This document shows positions 42,495 through 50,664 of a stretch of 64,000 nucleotides of DNA, in pieces. Numbering within the stretch: the stretch's first letter is position 1; every line of letters starts with the position of its first letter. Source of the stretch: Alphaproteobacteria bacterium. Lineage in GTDB: Bacteria > Pseudomonadota > Alphaproteobacteria > Rhizobiales > OSC116. Made by a program: the position numbers and the translations under genes. Under the pieces are notes generated by a model, which saw only the letters and a program-made list of their open reading frames with translations, searched no databases and had not been told where the DNA came from. The DNA lies in NCBI GenBank assembly GCA_002400495.2, contig NVQL02000013.1:1-64000 (forward strand), in the 5' to 3' direction.

Positions 42495-42939
42495 TTTACA
42501 TAAAGTTTTCAACAGAGATGAGACTGAATCAGTATTTCCCCTAGGTAAGGTGTGTACAAATCAAGAATCTTGCGTGAATTGCTTTGTTTAGAAAGGAATA
42601 ACCTTAATATGCTGTTTTTACGATTATTTATTGTAGAATAACTCCAATACAGGTCTTTAAATTTAAAAGTTAACCATAAAACCCATAGATATTCACCCTA
42701 TTATCACTTTTTGGCGATGCCTGAAAAAAGCCTTTGACAAGTTTATCCAATACATTCCAATGGCTTATGGATACATAAATGTTTTTGATATTTTATCTCA
42801 ATAGCCATTGATCGCGGTGCAGTTATCCTTTACCGTCTAGCCATCTGTTGAGTGTGCCCCAAGGAGGGCGGCATTTTGGCCGAGAATTGATTTTCAATGA
42901 AAACAATCAAATTAAATAATGTTCTTAGGGAGAAAGATT
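42495..42939. promoter_or_regulatory. 445-bp leader/promoter region upstream of oppA
   Basis: No gene. A TTGACA lies at about 42735 with no clear -10 at 17 bases. CAATGGCT and AGCCATTG form an 8-bp inverted repeat with a long loop (about 42758-42813). A GC-rich patch (CCCCAAGGAGGGCGGCA, about 42857-42873) could fold. The untranslated leader, at least 100 bases if transcription starts near the TTGACA, may be regulatory, but no riboswitch class was recognised. Confidence 0.35.
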
Positions 42940-44577
42940 ATGACAATATTAAAAACTAAATTTAGCAAGGGTGCAGCGATTGCATTGCTTGCAGGTGCCA
43001 CGGCACTGACATCATTTAGCGCATATGCTGCTTCACCAATGGCTGGCGAAACTTTAGCTGCTGACCAAACATATACATATCGTATGCTTGATGGTTTTCC
43101 ATCACTTGACCCACAATTGGTTGAAGATGTATCTGGTTCAGATGCCGCTCGTGATTTGTTTGAAGGCCTGATGAACCAAGATGCCGATGGCAATCTTATC
43201 CCAGGTGTTGCGCTTAGCTATGAAGCGACTGAAGGCAATACAGTTTACACATTTAAACTTCGCCAGTCTAACTGGTCTAACGGTGACGCTGTAACTGCCA
43301 ATGATTTTGTTTATGCTTGGCGTCGTGCTGCTGATCCTAAGACAGCTTCTCCATACCAATGGTATATGGATCTTATGTCCATCAAAAACGTTGCTGCGGT
43401 GATCAAAGGCGATATGGACCCATCTGAGCTAGGTATTGAAGCGCTTGATGATTATACATTACAAGTGACGCTTTCTGCAGCTCTGCCATATTTTGCTGAT
43501 ATGACCGCTCATACAACCACTTTCCCAACACATCAAGCGACTGTTGAAGAATTTGGTAATGAATGGACAAGACCTGAAAACATGGTTGGCAATGGTGCTT
43601 ATAAATTGACCGAATGGGTATTGAAAGAGCGTACAACACGCGTACGTAATACTGAATATTGGGACAATGAGAATACAATTCTTGATACCGTTATTTCTAT
43701 GGTGATTAGCGACGAAAATGTTGCGCTCACTCGTTATCTTGCTGGTGAATTAGATAAAACTGAAGTGCCTGCTGGTCAATATCCTGCACTTAAAGAATCT
43801 AACCCTGCTGAAACTTTCTCATTCCCACGCCTATGTAGCTATTATTATACATTTAACTTGTCTGATACTGGCCCTGAAGCGTTTAAAGATCAAAGAGTTC
43901 GTCATGCGCTTTCATATGCGATTGATCGTAACGTGATCTCTGAGCAAGTGCTTAAAGGTGGTCAATATCCAGCTTATACATTCACTCCGGGCGCAACTGC
44001 TGGCTTTGAAGTGCCTACCGTGCCATATGGTACATGGACACAAGCTGAACGTGATGCCAAAGCTGTGGAATTACTAGCTGAAGCTGGTTACACTAAAGAC
44101 AACCCACTTAAGTTCAACATGCTTTACAACACATCAGAAGCGCATAAGAAAATTGCGGTTGTGATGAGCCAAATGTGGAAGCAAAAATTGGGTGTTGAAG
44201 CGACACTTGCCAACCAAGAATGGAAAACATTCCTTGAAGTGCGCGGCAAGCAAGACTTTGAAATGGCACGTGGTGCTTGGTGTGGTGATTATAACGAAGC
44301 CTCTACATTCCTTGACCTATTGACAACCGAGTCTGGTTACAATGATGGTAAATGGAGCAATGCACGGGTTGACGAGCTTATGGCATCTGCCAAAACGAGC
44401 TCTAATGCTGGTGTAAACTATACTGAAGTTGAGCAAATTATGGCGGCTGAAATGCCGGTTATTCCTGTGTATCATTATACAGGTGTACTCATGATTAATG
44501 AGCAACTAAAAGGCTGGCCTTTAAGTAATGTTCAACAAAAATTCTATAGCCGTAACTTCTATAAAGTTGCTAAATAG
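42940..44577 (+). CDS. oppA: oligopeptide ABC transporter substrate-binding protein
   Basis: About 545 residues. The ATG at 42940 has AGGGAGAAAGATT upstream. Signal peptide to FSAYAAS, then the SBP_bac_5 fold with YRMLDGFPSLDPQLVEDVSGSDAARDLFEGL. The closing part (VIPVYHYTGVLMINEQLKGW) is characteristic of OppA/MppA. Binds short peptides in the periplasm. Codons here look more frequent-type than in neighbouring genes, fitting high expression. A terminator hairpin follows the stop. Confidence 0.9.
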   Translation: MTILKTKFSKGAAIALLAGATALTSFSAYAASPMAGETLAADQTYTYRMLDGFPSLDPQLVEDVSGSDAARDLFEGLMNQDADGNLIPGVALSYEATEGNTVYTFKLRQSNWSNGDAVTANDFVYAWRRAADPKTASPYQWYMDLMSIKNVAAVIKGDMDPSELGIEALDDYTLQVTLSAALPYFADMTAHTTTFPTHQATVEEFGNEWTRPENMVGNGAYKLTEWVLKERTTRVRNTEYWDNENTILDTVISMVISDENVALTRYLAGELDKTEVPAGQYPALKESNPAETFSFPRLCSYYYTFNLSDTGPEAFKDQRVRHALSYAIDRNVISEQVLKGGQYPAYTFTPGATAGFEVPTVPYGTWTQAERDAKAVELLAEAGYTKDNPLKFNMLYNTSEAHKKIAVVMSQMWKQKLGVEATLANQEWKTFLEVRGKQDFEMARGAWCGDYNEASTFLDLLTTESGYNDGKWSNARVDELMASAKTSSNAGVNYTEVEQIMAAEMPVIPVYHYTGVLMINEQLKGWPLSNVQQKFYSRNFYKVAK

Positions 44578-44591
44578 TCTTATGAATGAGG

Positions 44592-44627
44592 AGCATCGTG
44601 CCATTGTGCACGGTGCTTCACTTTTTT
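44592..44627 (+). terminator. terminator between oppA and oppB
   Basis: AGCATCGTGC and GCACGGTGCT pair (one G-T) around a 6-base loop, followed by TCACTTTTTTCTT. It would stop most transcripts after oppA, keeping oppB and oppC lower. Confidence 0.8.
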
Positions 44628-44708
44628 CTTACGAAATTTCATGCTAAATTTGATTGTCCTTAACGAGCGCATTTGCCAATGTGAAGGATATGTCTAAAGG
44701 CAAGTTTA

Positions 44709-45632
44709 ATGTTAAAATTTATAGTGAAACGTGTTGCTTCGTCAATACCCACTCTTCTCTTACTCATCCTTTTTTCCTTTGTTATGATGCGCCTTGCGCC
44801 TGGTGGCCCGTTTACATCGGAGCGCGCTTTGCCTGTTGAAGTTTTGGCAAATATCAATGCTAAATATGGCCTTGATCAGCCTTGGCACATTCAATTGTGG
44901 CGTTATATTGAAGGTTTGATTTTCCATTTAGACCTTGGCCCTTCGTTTAAATATAAAGACCGATCGGTTAATGACATCATTGCACAAGGTTTTCCTGTGA
45001 CCATGACATATGGCTTGTGGTCGTTTGCAGTTGCGGTTGTTGTTGGTATGTCACTTGGCATTATGGCGGCTGTTAAACATAATACATGGCTTGATTATAT
45101 TGCGGTTGGCATATCGATTGGCGCACAAGTGTTGCCTAACTTTATTATGGCACCGATATTGGTGATTGTCTTCACTTTGTGGTTAGAATTGCTACCCGGT
45201 GGCGGGTGGAATGGCGGCCAATGGAACCATGTCATCATGCCAGTTATTGCTTTATCGACCAGTTATATGGCATCCATCGCACGGCTCACCCGTGGTTCGA
45301 TGCTCGAAGTGCTGAACTCGAATTATATCCGCACCGCCAAAGCCAAAGGCTTGCCGATGCGCACCATTATATTCCGCCATGCGATCAAACCTTCTTTGTT
45401 GCCCGTTATGTCTTATCTTGGCCCCGCATTTGTGGGCATGGTAACAGGCAGTGTGGTGATTGACATTTATTTCAGCACTGGTGGTATGGGGCAGTTTTTT
45501 GTTGATGCTGCGCTTAGCCGTGATTATTCATTATTAATGGGCATCACCGTTTTATTTGGCGCGATGACTATTTTGTTCAGCACCATTGTTGATATTTTAT
45601 ACGCTTGGCTCGACCCCAAGATTAAATTGTAG
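44709..45632 (+). CDS. oppB: oligopeptide ABC transporter permease
   Basis: 307 residues of the BPD_transp_1 family with six membrane segments. Opens LKFIVKRVASSIPTLLLLILFSF and MRLAPGGPF (N-terminal signature of OppB). The EAA motif is TAKAKGLPMRTIIFRHAIKPSLLP. Ends WLDPKIKL. It forms a channel with OppC, 10 bp downstream. Confidence 0.9.
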   Translation: MLKFIVKRVASSIPTLLLLILFSFVMMRLAPGGPFTSERALPVEVLANINAKYGLDQPWHIQLWRYIEGLIFHLDLGPSFKYKDRSVNDIIAQGFPVTMTYGLWSFAVAVVVGMSLGIMAAVKHNTWLDYIAVGISIGAQVLPNFIMAPILVIVFTLWLELLPGGGWNGGQWNHVIMPVIALSTSYMASIARLTRGSMLEVLNSNYIRTAKAKGLPMRTIIFRHAIKPSLLPVMSYLGPAFVGMVTGSVVIDIYFSTGGMGQFFVDAALSRDYSLLMGITVLFGAMTILFSTIVDILYAWLDPKIKL

Positions 45633-45642
45633 GAGCGGCATT

Positions 45643-46575
45643 ATGATTTCAATAAACAGAAAAAAAATGGATGAAGTTGTCGAAAACTTATCAAATGTGG
45701 ATTTGGTCGAAGGCACATCACTTTGGCAAGATGCTTATTTGCGATTTCGGAAAAATAAAGCCGCGGTTACGGGCTTTGTTTTATTGGTGCTGATGACATT
45801 ATTGGCATTTATTGGCCCTTACTTCACACCGTGGGACTATGAATCAATCGACTGGAGCTTAATTGGCAATGCAAAAGATGGCGGCGCACCGCAAATTGCC
45901 AATGGGCATTATTTTGGCATTGATGATTTGGGACGCGATATTTTTGCGCGCACCATGCAGGGCACACAAATCTCGCTTATGGTGGGGTTTGTTGGCACGG
46001 CGGTGGCTGTGTTTGTCGGGCTGTTTTATGGCGCGATTGCGGGTTTTGTTGGTGGGCGTGTTGATAATATCATGATGCGTTTTGTTGATATTCTTATGTC
46101 TATCCCGATTATGTTTGTGATCATTATTTTCTTTGTGGTATTTGGGCGCTCGATCTTTTTGCTATTTATGGCGATTGGTATGTTTGCATGGATGGACATG
46201 GCGCGGATTGTGCGTGGTCAAACTTTGGCGATTAAAAATAAGGAATATATTGAGGCTGCGCGCGCTGCGGGGGTGAGTGGCTTACGCCTGATCACCCGCC
46301 ATGTGATACCCAACCTTTTGGGTATTGTGGTGATTTATACCAGCCTGCTCATTCCAAGTTTGATTTTGACCGAAAGTTTCATCTCATTTTTAGGTTTGGG
46401 CATTCAGGAGCCTCTTACTTCTTGGGGCGCACTGATTAACGAAGGCGCGCGCACTATGCAATATGGCACGCCGTGGCAGTTGGCGTTTCCCATTAGCTTT
46501 TTTATTGTTGGGTTATTTTGCTTTTTCTTTATTGGTGATGGTTTGCGGGATGCGCTTGATCCTAAGGATAAATAA
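45643..46575 (+). CDS. oppC: oligopeptide ABC transporter permease
   Basis: About 310 residues. The ATG at 45643 has AGGAG seven bases upstream; an earlier frame lacks a site. OppC_N domain (RFRKNKAAVTGFVLLVLMTLLAFIGPYF), then GIDDLGRDIFARTMQG and the EAA motif in EAARAAGVSGLRLITRHVIPN. Ends DGLRDALDPKDK. No oppD or oppF ATPase gene follows: the next gene, on the other strand, is a kinase. Confidence 0.9.
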   Translation: MISINRKKMDEVVENLSNVDLVEGTSLWQDAYLRFRKNKAAVTGFVLLVLMTLLAFIGPYFTPWDYESIDWSLIGNAKDGGAPQIANGHYFGIDDLGRDIFARTMQGTQISLMVGFVGTAVAVFVGLFYGAIAGFVGGRVDNIMMRFVDILMSIPIMFVIIIFFVVFGRSIFLLFMAIGMFAWMDMARIVRGQTLAIKNKEYIEAARAAGVSGLRLITRHVIPNLLGIVVIYTSLLIPSLILTESFISFLGLGIQEPLTSWGALINEGARTMQYGTPWQLAFPISFFIVGLFCFFFIGDGLRDALDPKDK

Positions 46576-46651
46576 TCGCCTTGTTATTTACATCGAAAAT
46601 TGAAACATCGCTTCATTTGAATTGTAGCGGTGTTTTTTTATGCGCCGTTTC

Positions 46652-48304
46652 TTATGCGCTGTGTGAAGCTCGGCGTTTTTGCTCGGCTCTTAATTTCATT
46701 TGCTGGAAGGCGGCGCGCTTTTTCTCGGCGTTTTTGCGTTCGGCGTTTTGTAAATCTTCGGTCGCGGCGGTGACTTCGTTGGCAGCTTGAGGCGTAACCA
46801 CACGGTCTTTGGGCATATGCACCGTCACCACTGTGCCTTGGCCTAGCTCACTTTGTAATGAGAATTTACCCTCATGCATTTCGACCAGACCACGGATGAT
46901 GGGCAGGCCGAGGCCAGCGCCTTCGGCGGCGGTTTCATGGGCTAAGCTGCCTTGGCCAAATTGGCTTAAAATATGCGGAATTTCTTCTTTTGGAATGCCG
47001 GGACCATTGTCACGCACGGCGACGGACAAGCCTTCTAATTTATCAATCCACGCATAGACGATGATTTTGCCATTTTGCGGGGTGAATTTACTGGCATTGG
47101 ACAATAGATTTAACAGGATTTGATGAAATGCCTTGGCATCGACCCAAAGGTTGGGAATGTCGACTTGGATTTTACGGGTGATTTCGATGCCTTTTTCATT
47201 GGCGCGCAATTCGACCAAACGAACGGATTTTTCAATGGCATCAGTTACATTGACCACTTCTTCTTGCAAGGTATAACGCCCCGCTTCGATGCGTGATAAA
47301 TCCAAAATATCATTAATCAGCTCTAACAAATGCTCACCTGATTTATGGATATCGCCCGAATATTCTTTATAAACTGGGTTGCCATGTGTGCCGAACATTT
47401 CGTCTTTCATCACCTCAGAAAAGCCGATTATGGCGTTAAGCGGGGTGCGCAGTTCGTGGCTCATAGTGGCTAAGAAGCGGGATTTGGCAATGTTGGATTC
47501 CTCGGCGCGTTTGCGGGCTTCATCTGAAATGATTTTTGATTGTTCAAGCTCGCCAAACAGAGCTTCTTTTTCGGCACGGAAGGACAGCATGGCCAAAGAG
47601 GTTTTGAATTGGCGACGGGTGTAAACGCTATAATAATATTGTGCCATGATGATCAGGCCAATGAAAACCAAATTTGATGTTTGCCATTCATAGCAATAAA
47701 CAGCAATGGAGATTATGCTAACAGGCAGGCTTGATGAATACATCATGGTCAATGAATTATTGGCCAATATCATACGCAAGCTCATGATTAATATAACAAA
47801 CCCAAAAACCATCGCCTCGACAAAATTATCTGAATATTGAGTGGGCACATCATCAATCAGCATGAAAAGGGCAGCGCCTGCTATGGTCAGGCCGCAGAAA
47901 AATTCGGCGATGGAAAAGCGATCCTCCCACCCTGATGGGCGGCTTTTGGCAGAGTTTATTGCCAAGAATTTTTTACACATCAGTAACAAAATGCCGTGAG
48001 AAATATAAACGCTGGCCAACCAAAGCCCGACAAAAACTATGGGAACCGATATGAGCGCGATTATGGCGAATATGGTGCAAATAAACGGCAATGCAGTGGG
48101 AATGGAGCGTTGATTTTGGGCATATAAAGCCATTAAATCATGACGAAAATGCACACTGGTGCCTTGAGCAATGGCCATATTCTCACGAGCGGCTTCTAAT
48201 TGATCGTGATTTTTGTTGCTTTTAGACTCGGCATATGAAGATTCTGCTGACTTTTGCGGTGTGATGTTTACTGGATTTTTATCGTTACTTTTACGCCAAA
48301 ACAT
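46652..48304 (-). CDS. membrane histidine kinase, PleC/PdhS-like
   Basis: About 550 residues. N-terminal part with five or six membrane segments (FICTIFAIIALISVPIVFVGLW to IGLIIMAQYYYSV). A coiled linker leads to the HisKA domain, with the phospho-acceptor His in ATMSHELRTPLNAIIGFSEVM. The HATPase has LLNLLSNASKFTPQNG (N box), VRDNGPGIP (G1) and GAGLGLPIIRGLVEMHEG (G2). The phospho-acceptor region resembles alphaproteobacterial PleC/DivJ-type kinases that sense cell-cycle or envelope cues; the partner regulator is not adjacent. The C-terminal tail is Lys/Arg-rich. Confidence 0.85.
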   Translation of the reverse strand: MFWRKSNDKNPVNITPQKSAESSYAESKSNKNHDQLEAARENMAIAQGTSVHFRHDLMALYAQNQRSIPTALPFICTIFAIIALISVPIVFVGLWLASVYISHGILLLMCKKFLAINSAKSRPSGWEDRFSIAEFFCGLTIAGAALFMLIDDVPTQYSDNFVEAMVFGFVILIMSLRMILANNSLTMMYSSSLPVSIISIAVYCYEWQTSNLVFIGLIIMAQYYYSVYTRRQFKTSLAMLSFRAEKEALFGELEQSKIISDEARKRAEESNIAKSRFLATMSHELRTPLNAIIGFSEVMKDEMFGTHGNPVYKEYSGDIHKSGEHLLELINDILDLSRIEAGRYTLQEEVVNVTDAIEKSVRLVELRANEKGIEITRKIQVDIPNLWVDAKAFHQILLNLLSNASKFTPQNGKIIVYAWIDKLEGLSVAVRDNGPGIPKEEIPHILSQFGQGSLAHETAAEGAGLGLPIIRGLVEMHEGKFSLQSELGQGTVVTVHMPKDRVVTPQAANEVTAATEDLQNAERKNAEKKRAAFQQMKLRAEQKRRASHSA

Positions 48305-48366
48305 CTGCAAACCCTGCCACACTAGATACACTTATCAATAAGTCTATAAGATATAGCGGATAGGTT

Positions 48367-48409
48367 AATTTCTGATTGAGAAATTGAATCAAATTCTCTA
48401 TCAGAAATT
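48367..48409. terminator. hairpin between rpe and the kinase gene
   Basis: AATTTCTGAT and ATCAGAAATT pair perfectly, with some inner pairing, around about 23 bases. No clear U-run on the minus strand. It lies just after the rpe stop. Confidence 0.4.
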
Positions 48410-48418
48410 AGTATTTGG

Positions 48419-49069
48419 TTAACCACGTAAAGCCGCAATGTTTTCGGCCAATTTTTCATTGCCATCCTTAAACACCGCGCTGCCTGCCACCAAAACATCA
48501 GCACCAGCTTCGATGCAAAGTTTGGCTGTCTCTGCGTTCACGCCGCCATCGACTTCTAGCCGAATGTCACGATCGCCGATCATTTTGCGAATTTGTTTGA
48601 TTTTTTTGAGTTGAGAATGGATGAATTTTTGCCCGCCAAAACCTGGATTGACGCTCATCACCAAAATGAGATCGATGTCATCAATTACATTGTCTAAAAC
48701 CGTGGCTGATGTGGCTGGGTTAAGCACGACGCCAGCTTTTTTGCCAAATGATTTAATCAACTGAATGGTGCGGTGTAAATGATTGCCCGCCTCAGCATGC
48801 ACAGCGATGATGTCAGCCCCAGCTTTGGCGAAATCTTCAATATATGGATCGGCGGGTGAAATCATTAAATGTACATCAAATGGTTTGTCAGTATAGCTTC
48901 TGACGCTGGCCATAACCGCCGCGCCAAATGATATATTGGGCACAAAATGGCCATCCATCACGTCAATATGCATCCAATCGGCACCTGCGGCATCTAAAGC
49001 CTTGATGTCACGGCCGAGATTGGCAAAATCGGCTGATAGGATGGAAGGAGCGATGAGGACTTTTGACAT
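48419..49069 (-). CDS. rpe: ribulose-phosphate 3-epimerase
   Basis: 216 residues, a TIM barrel with the standard landmarks: [35 protein letters not shown] (metal His and Asp), [24 protein letters not shown] and [12 protein letters not shown]. Interconverts ribulose-5-P and xylulose-5-P in the pentose phosphate and Calvin-type cycles. A single gene on the minus strand. Confidence 0.95.
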   Translation of the reverse strand: MSKVLIAPSILSADFANLGRDIKALDAAGADWMHIDVMDGHFVPNISFGAAVMASVRSYTDKPFDVHLMISPADPYIEDFAKAGADIIAVHAEAGNHLHRTIQLIKSFGKKAGVVLNPATSATVLDNVIDDIDLILVMSVNPGFGGQKFIHSQLKKIKQIRKMIGDRDIRLEVDGGVNAETAKLCIEAGADVLVAGSAVFKDGNEKLAENIAALRG

Positions 49070-49137
49070 AAGATGACCCGTCTAAAATGATGGTTTGTTA
49101 GGCTGAGTTAAACCATTTATCAATGCTTTTCAATAAA

Positions 49138-49167
49138 AAAAGCCTAACTTGGTAAAGTTAGGCTTTT
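49138..49167 (-). terminator. terminator after the DUF1775 gene
   Basis: AAAAGCCTAACTT and AAGTTAGGCTTTT form a perfect 13-bp stem with a GGTA loop. On the minus strand a run of T follows, as in an intrinsic terminator for the copper-linked genes upstream. Confidence 0.85.
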
Positions 49168-49196
49168 CCATGAGCTGAGGATAAAGCTCAATTTTG

Positions 49197-49742
49197 TTAG
49201 TTCATTACATGTCCTGCATGCATGTCGGATTGGTGGGTATCCAAATAAGGTGACGGTTTGTCTAATGCGCTGCGCTCTTCAGGTGTGGTAAATTCGCCAT
49301 CCCATGCGCTTTTGCCTTCAGTGCAAATTTGCGTGGTTTTAAAGAATAAGCGGCCTGCATCGGCAGGTAATTTTAGGTTTAGGCCAAAATCTTTATACTG
49401 CTCATTTGGCAAATTGCCGCCTGACCAAGTGATGGTATCGATGATTTCGGTGAGCGGCTTACCATGATATTCAACTGGTTTGTCGAGCTGTTTTTTGACG
49501 ATGTCAATTTTCCAACCCGCTAAATTTTCTGGTTTTACTGACAATATACCGTCTGGAATGGTGACGATGACGGAAGTGGTAGCAAATTCACCGCAACCAT
49601 GTGGTATGCGGATTTTGCCATTAAAATAGCTGCCTGCAACGGCGGTATTGGGGTTAAGGGTGACATGGGCTGAGGCTTGAAAAGCTGACAGGCTGACCGC
49701 GACGATTGAAACAGTGGTGATGATTTTTAGAATATGACGCAT
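49197..49742 (-). CDS. YcnI-like DUF1775 copper-handling protein
   Basis: About 181 residues, ATG 49742 with AAGGAGCGCATT upstream. Signal peptide to AFQASA; then the mature N-terminal His (HVTLNPNTAVAGSYFNGKIRIPHGCGEFATTSV), which in YcnI-family proteins binds copper with the nearby Glu. The C-terminal tail (HQSDMHAGHVMN) is His/Met-rich, as in copper chaperones. Periplasmic. The upstream DUF2946 gene is a usual copper-linked partner. Confidence 0.85.
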   Translation of the reverse strand: MRHILKIITTVSIVAVSLSAFQASAHVTLNPNTAVAGSYFNGKIRIPHGCGEFATTSVIVTIPDGILSVKPENLAGWKIDIVKKQLDKPVEYHGKPLTEIIDTITWSGGNLPNEQYKDFGLNLKLPADAGRLFFKTTQICTEGKSAWDGEFTTPEERSALDKPSPYLDTHQSDMHAGHVMN

Positions 49743-49803
49743 AATGCGCTCCTTTGACAATCTGCTTAAGCAGATAATTACTATTTAAAATGATGAGATA
49801 ATT

Positions 49804-50217
49804 TTAAATATAAGGAGGCGCACGGACGGGAGGGAGGTTGGCTGAAAGCTCCAAAATTGAAGTTTGGTTGACGGCAATTTGAATGTGAGCGTGTAATTTA
49901 GCGGGCAGATATGCGGCGCCAAAATTTGGCAGGGCAGCGCTATCGCTCAGAATGCAATTGTCGCAATGCACAATATTGTTGGGCAGATTTTGCGGCAGGT
50001 CATCAAGATCAACAATGGTGACCGTGCCGTCTTCATCAATTCTGACATATTTAATCTCAAAGCCTGAGCAGATGGCAATGATGCCATCGGTGGCGGATAA
50101 TTGATTTAATTTTGAAATATTGGCGGCCGCAAAACTCGGCATAATGATTTGCAACAGCAGCATGATTATTGCCACCGTTGAGACCTTATGACTTAGTTTT
50201 TTTAAATATTTCATCAT
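49804..50217 (-). CDS. DUF2946-like copper-linked membrane-anchored protein
   Basis: About 137 residues; ATG 50217 with AAGGTAACAGCC upstream. N-terminal anchor (TVAIIMLLLQIIMPSFAAANI). Conserved CSGFEIKYV and the HCDNCILSD cysteine motif are typical of DUF2946. The family sits beside copper uptake or resistance genes. The mature part is periplasmic. Co-directional with the DUF1775 gene, 60 bp apart. Confidence 0.7.
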   Translation of the reverse strand: MMKYLKKLSHKVSTVAIIMLLLQIIMPSFAAANISKLNQLSATDGIIAICSGFEIKYVRIDEDGTVTIVDLDDLPQNLPNNIVHCDNCILSDSAALPNFGAAYLPAKLHAHIQIAVNQTSILELSANLPPVRAPPYI

Positions 50218-50370
50218 GGCTGTTACCTTAGCCAAGACTAGAATTTAAAACATGTGACAAACTGTCTCGTTATTTATTTTTACAGATTTATGAAAGGTTT
50301 CATTATATTGACCTTTAAATTTTGGGCTTAAGATCATATATTGGAGATAACATAATTTTAGGTAGGCAAT

Positions 50371-50664
50371 ATGAACGCGACAATCACCGTAATTTCCATT
50401 TATCTTTTCATGAGTCTGGTTTGTTTCATTCTGTTTTTTATTGATAAAAAACGCTCTACGGCCGGTGGTTGGCGGATAAAAGAATATCATTTGCATTTGG
50501 TCGAATTGCTGGGCGGTTGGCCCGGTGCGTTGCTGGGGCAAAAATTCATTCGGCATAAAACCAAAAAAACCCGTTATAAAATTGTGCTTTGGCTGATTAT
50601 TTTAGTCCATGGCTTATTGTGGGGTTATTTTATTTATGGATTGTCGACTAAATTTTGGTGGTAG
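50371..50664 (+). CDS. DUF1294 membrane protein
   Basis: 97 residues. Two or three membrane segments (ITVISIYLFMSLVCFILFFID, VLWLIILVHGLLWGYFIYG). The DUF1294 signature IDKKRSTAGGWRIKEYHLHLVELLGGWPGALLGQKFIRHKTKK is present. Function unknown. It converges on glnE with no space: its last base is 50664 and the glnE stop begins at 50665. Confidence 0.85.
   Translation: MNATITVISIYLFMSLVCFILFFIDKKRSTAGGWRIKEYHLHLVELLGGWPGALLGQKFIRHKTKKTRYKIVLWLIILVHGLLWGYFIYGLSTKFWW

Noticed and set aside
42495-42939. A known riboswitch upstream of oppA
   Set aside because: No known conserved core was recognised; the inverted repeat alone is not sufficient.
44660-44857. A small minus-strand ORF over the start of oppB
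   Set aside because: Overlaps oppB coding DNA and shows nothing recognisable.
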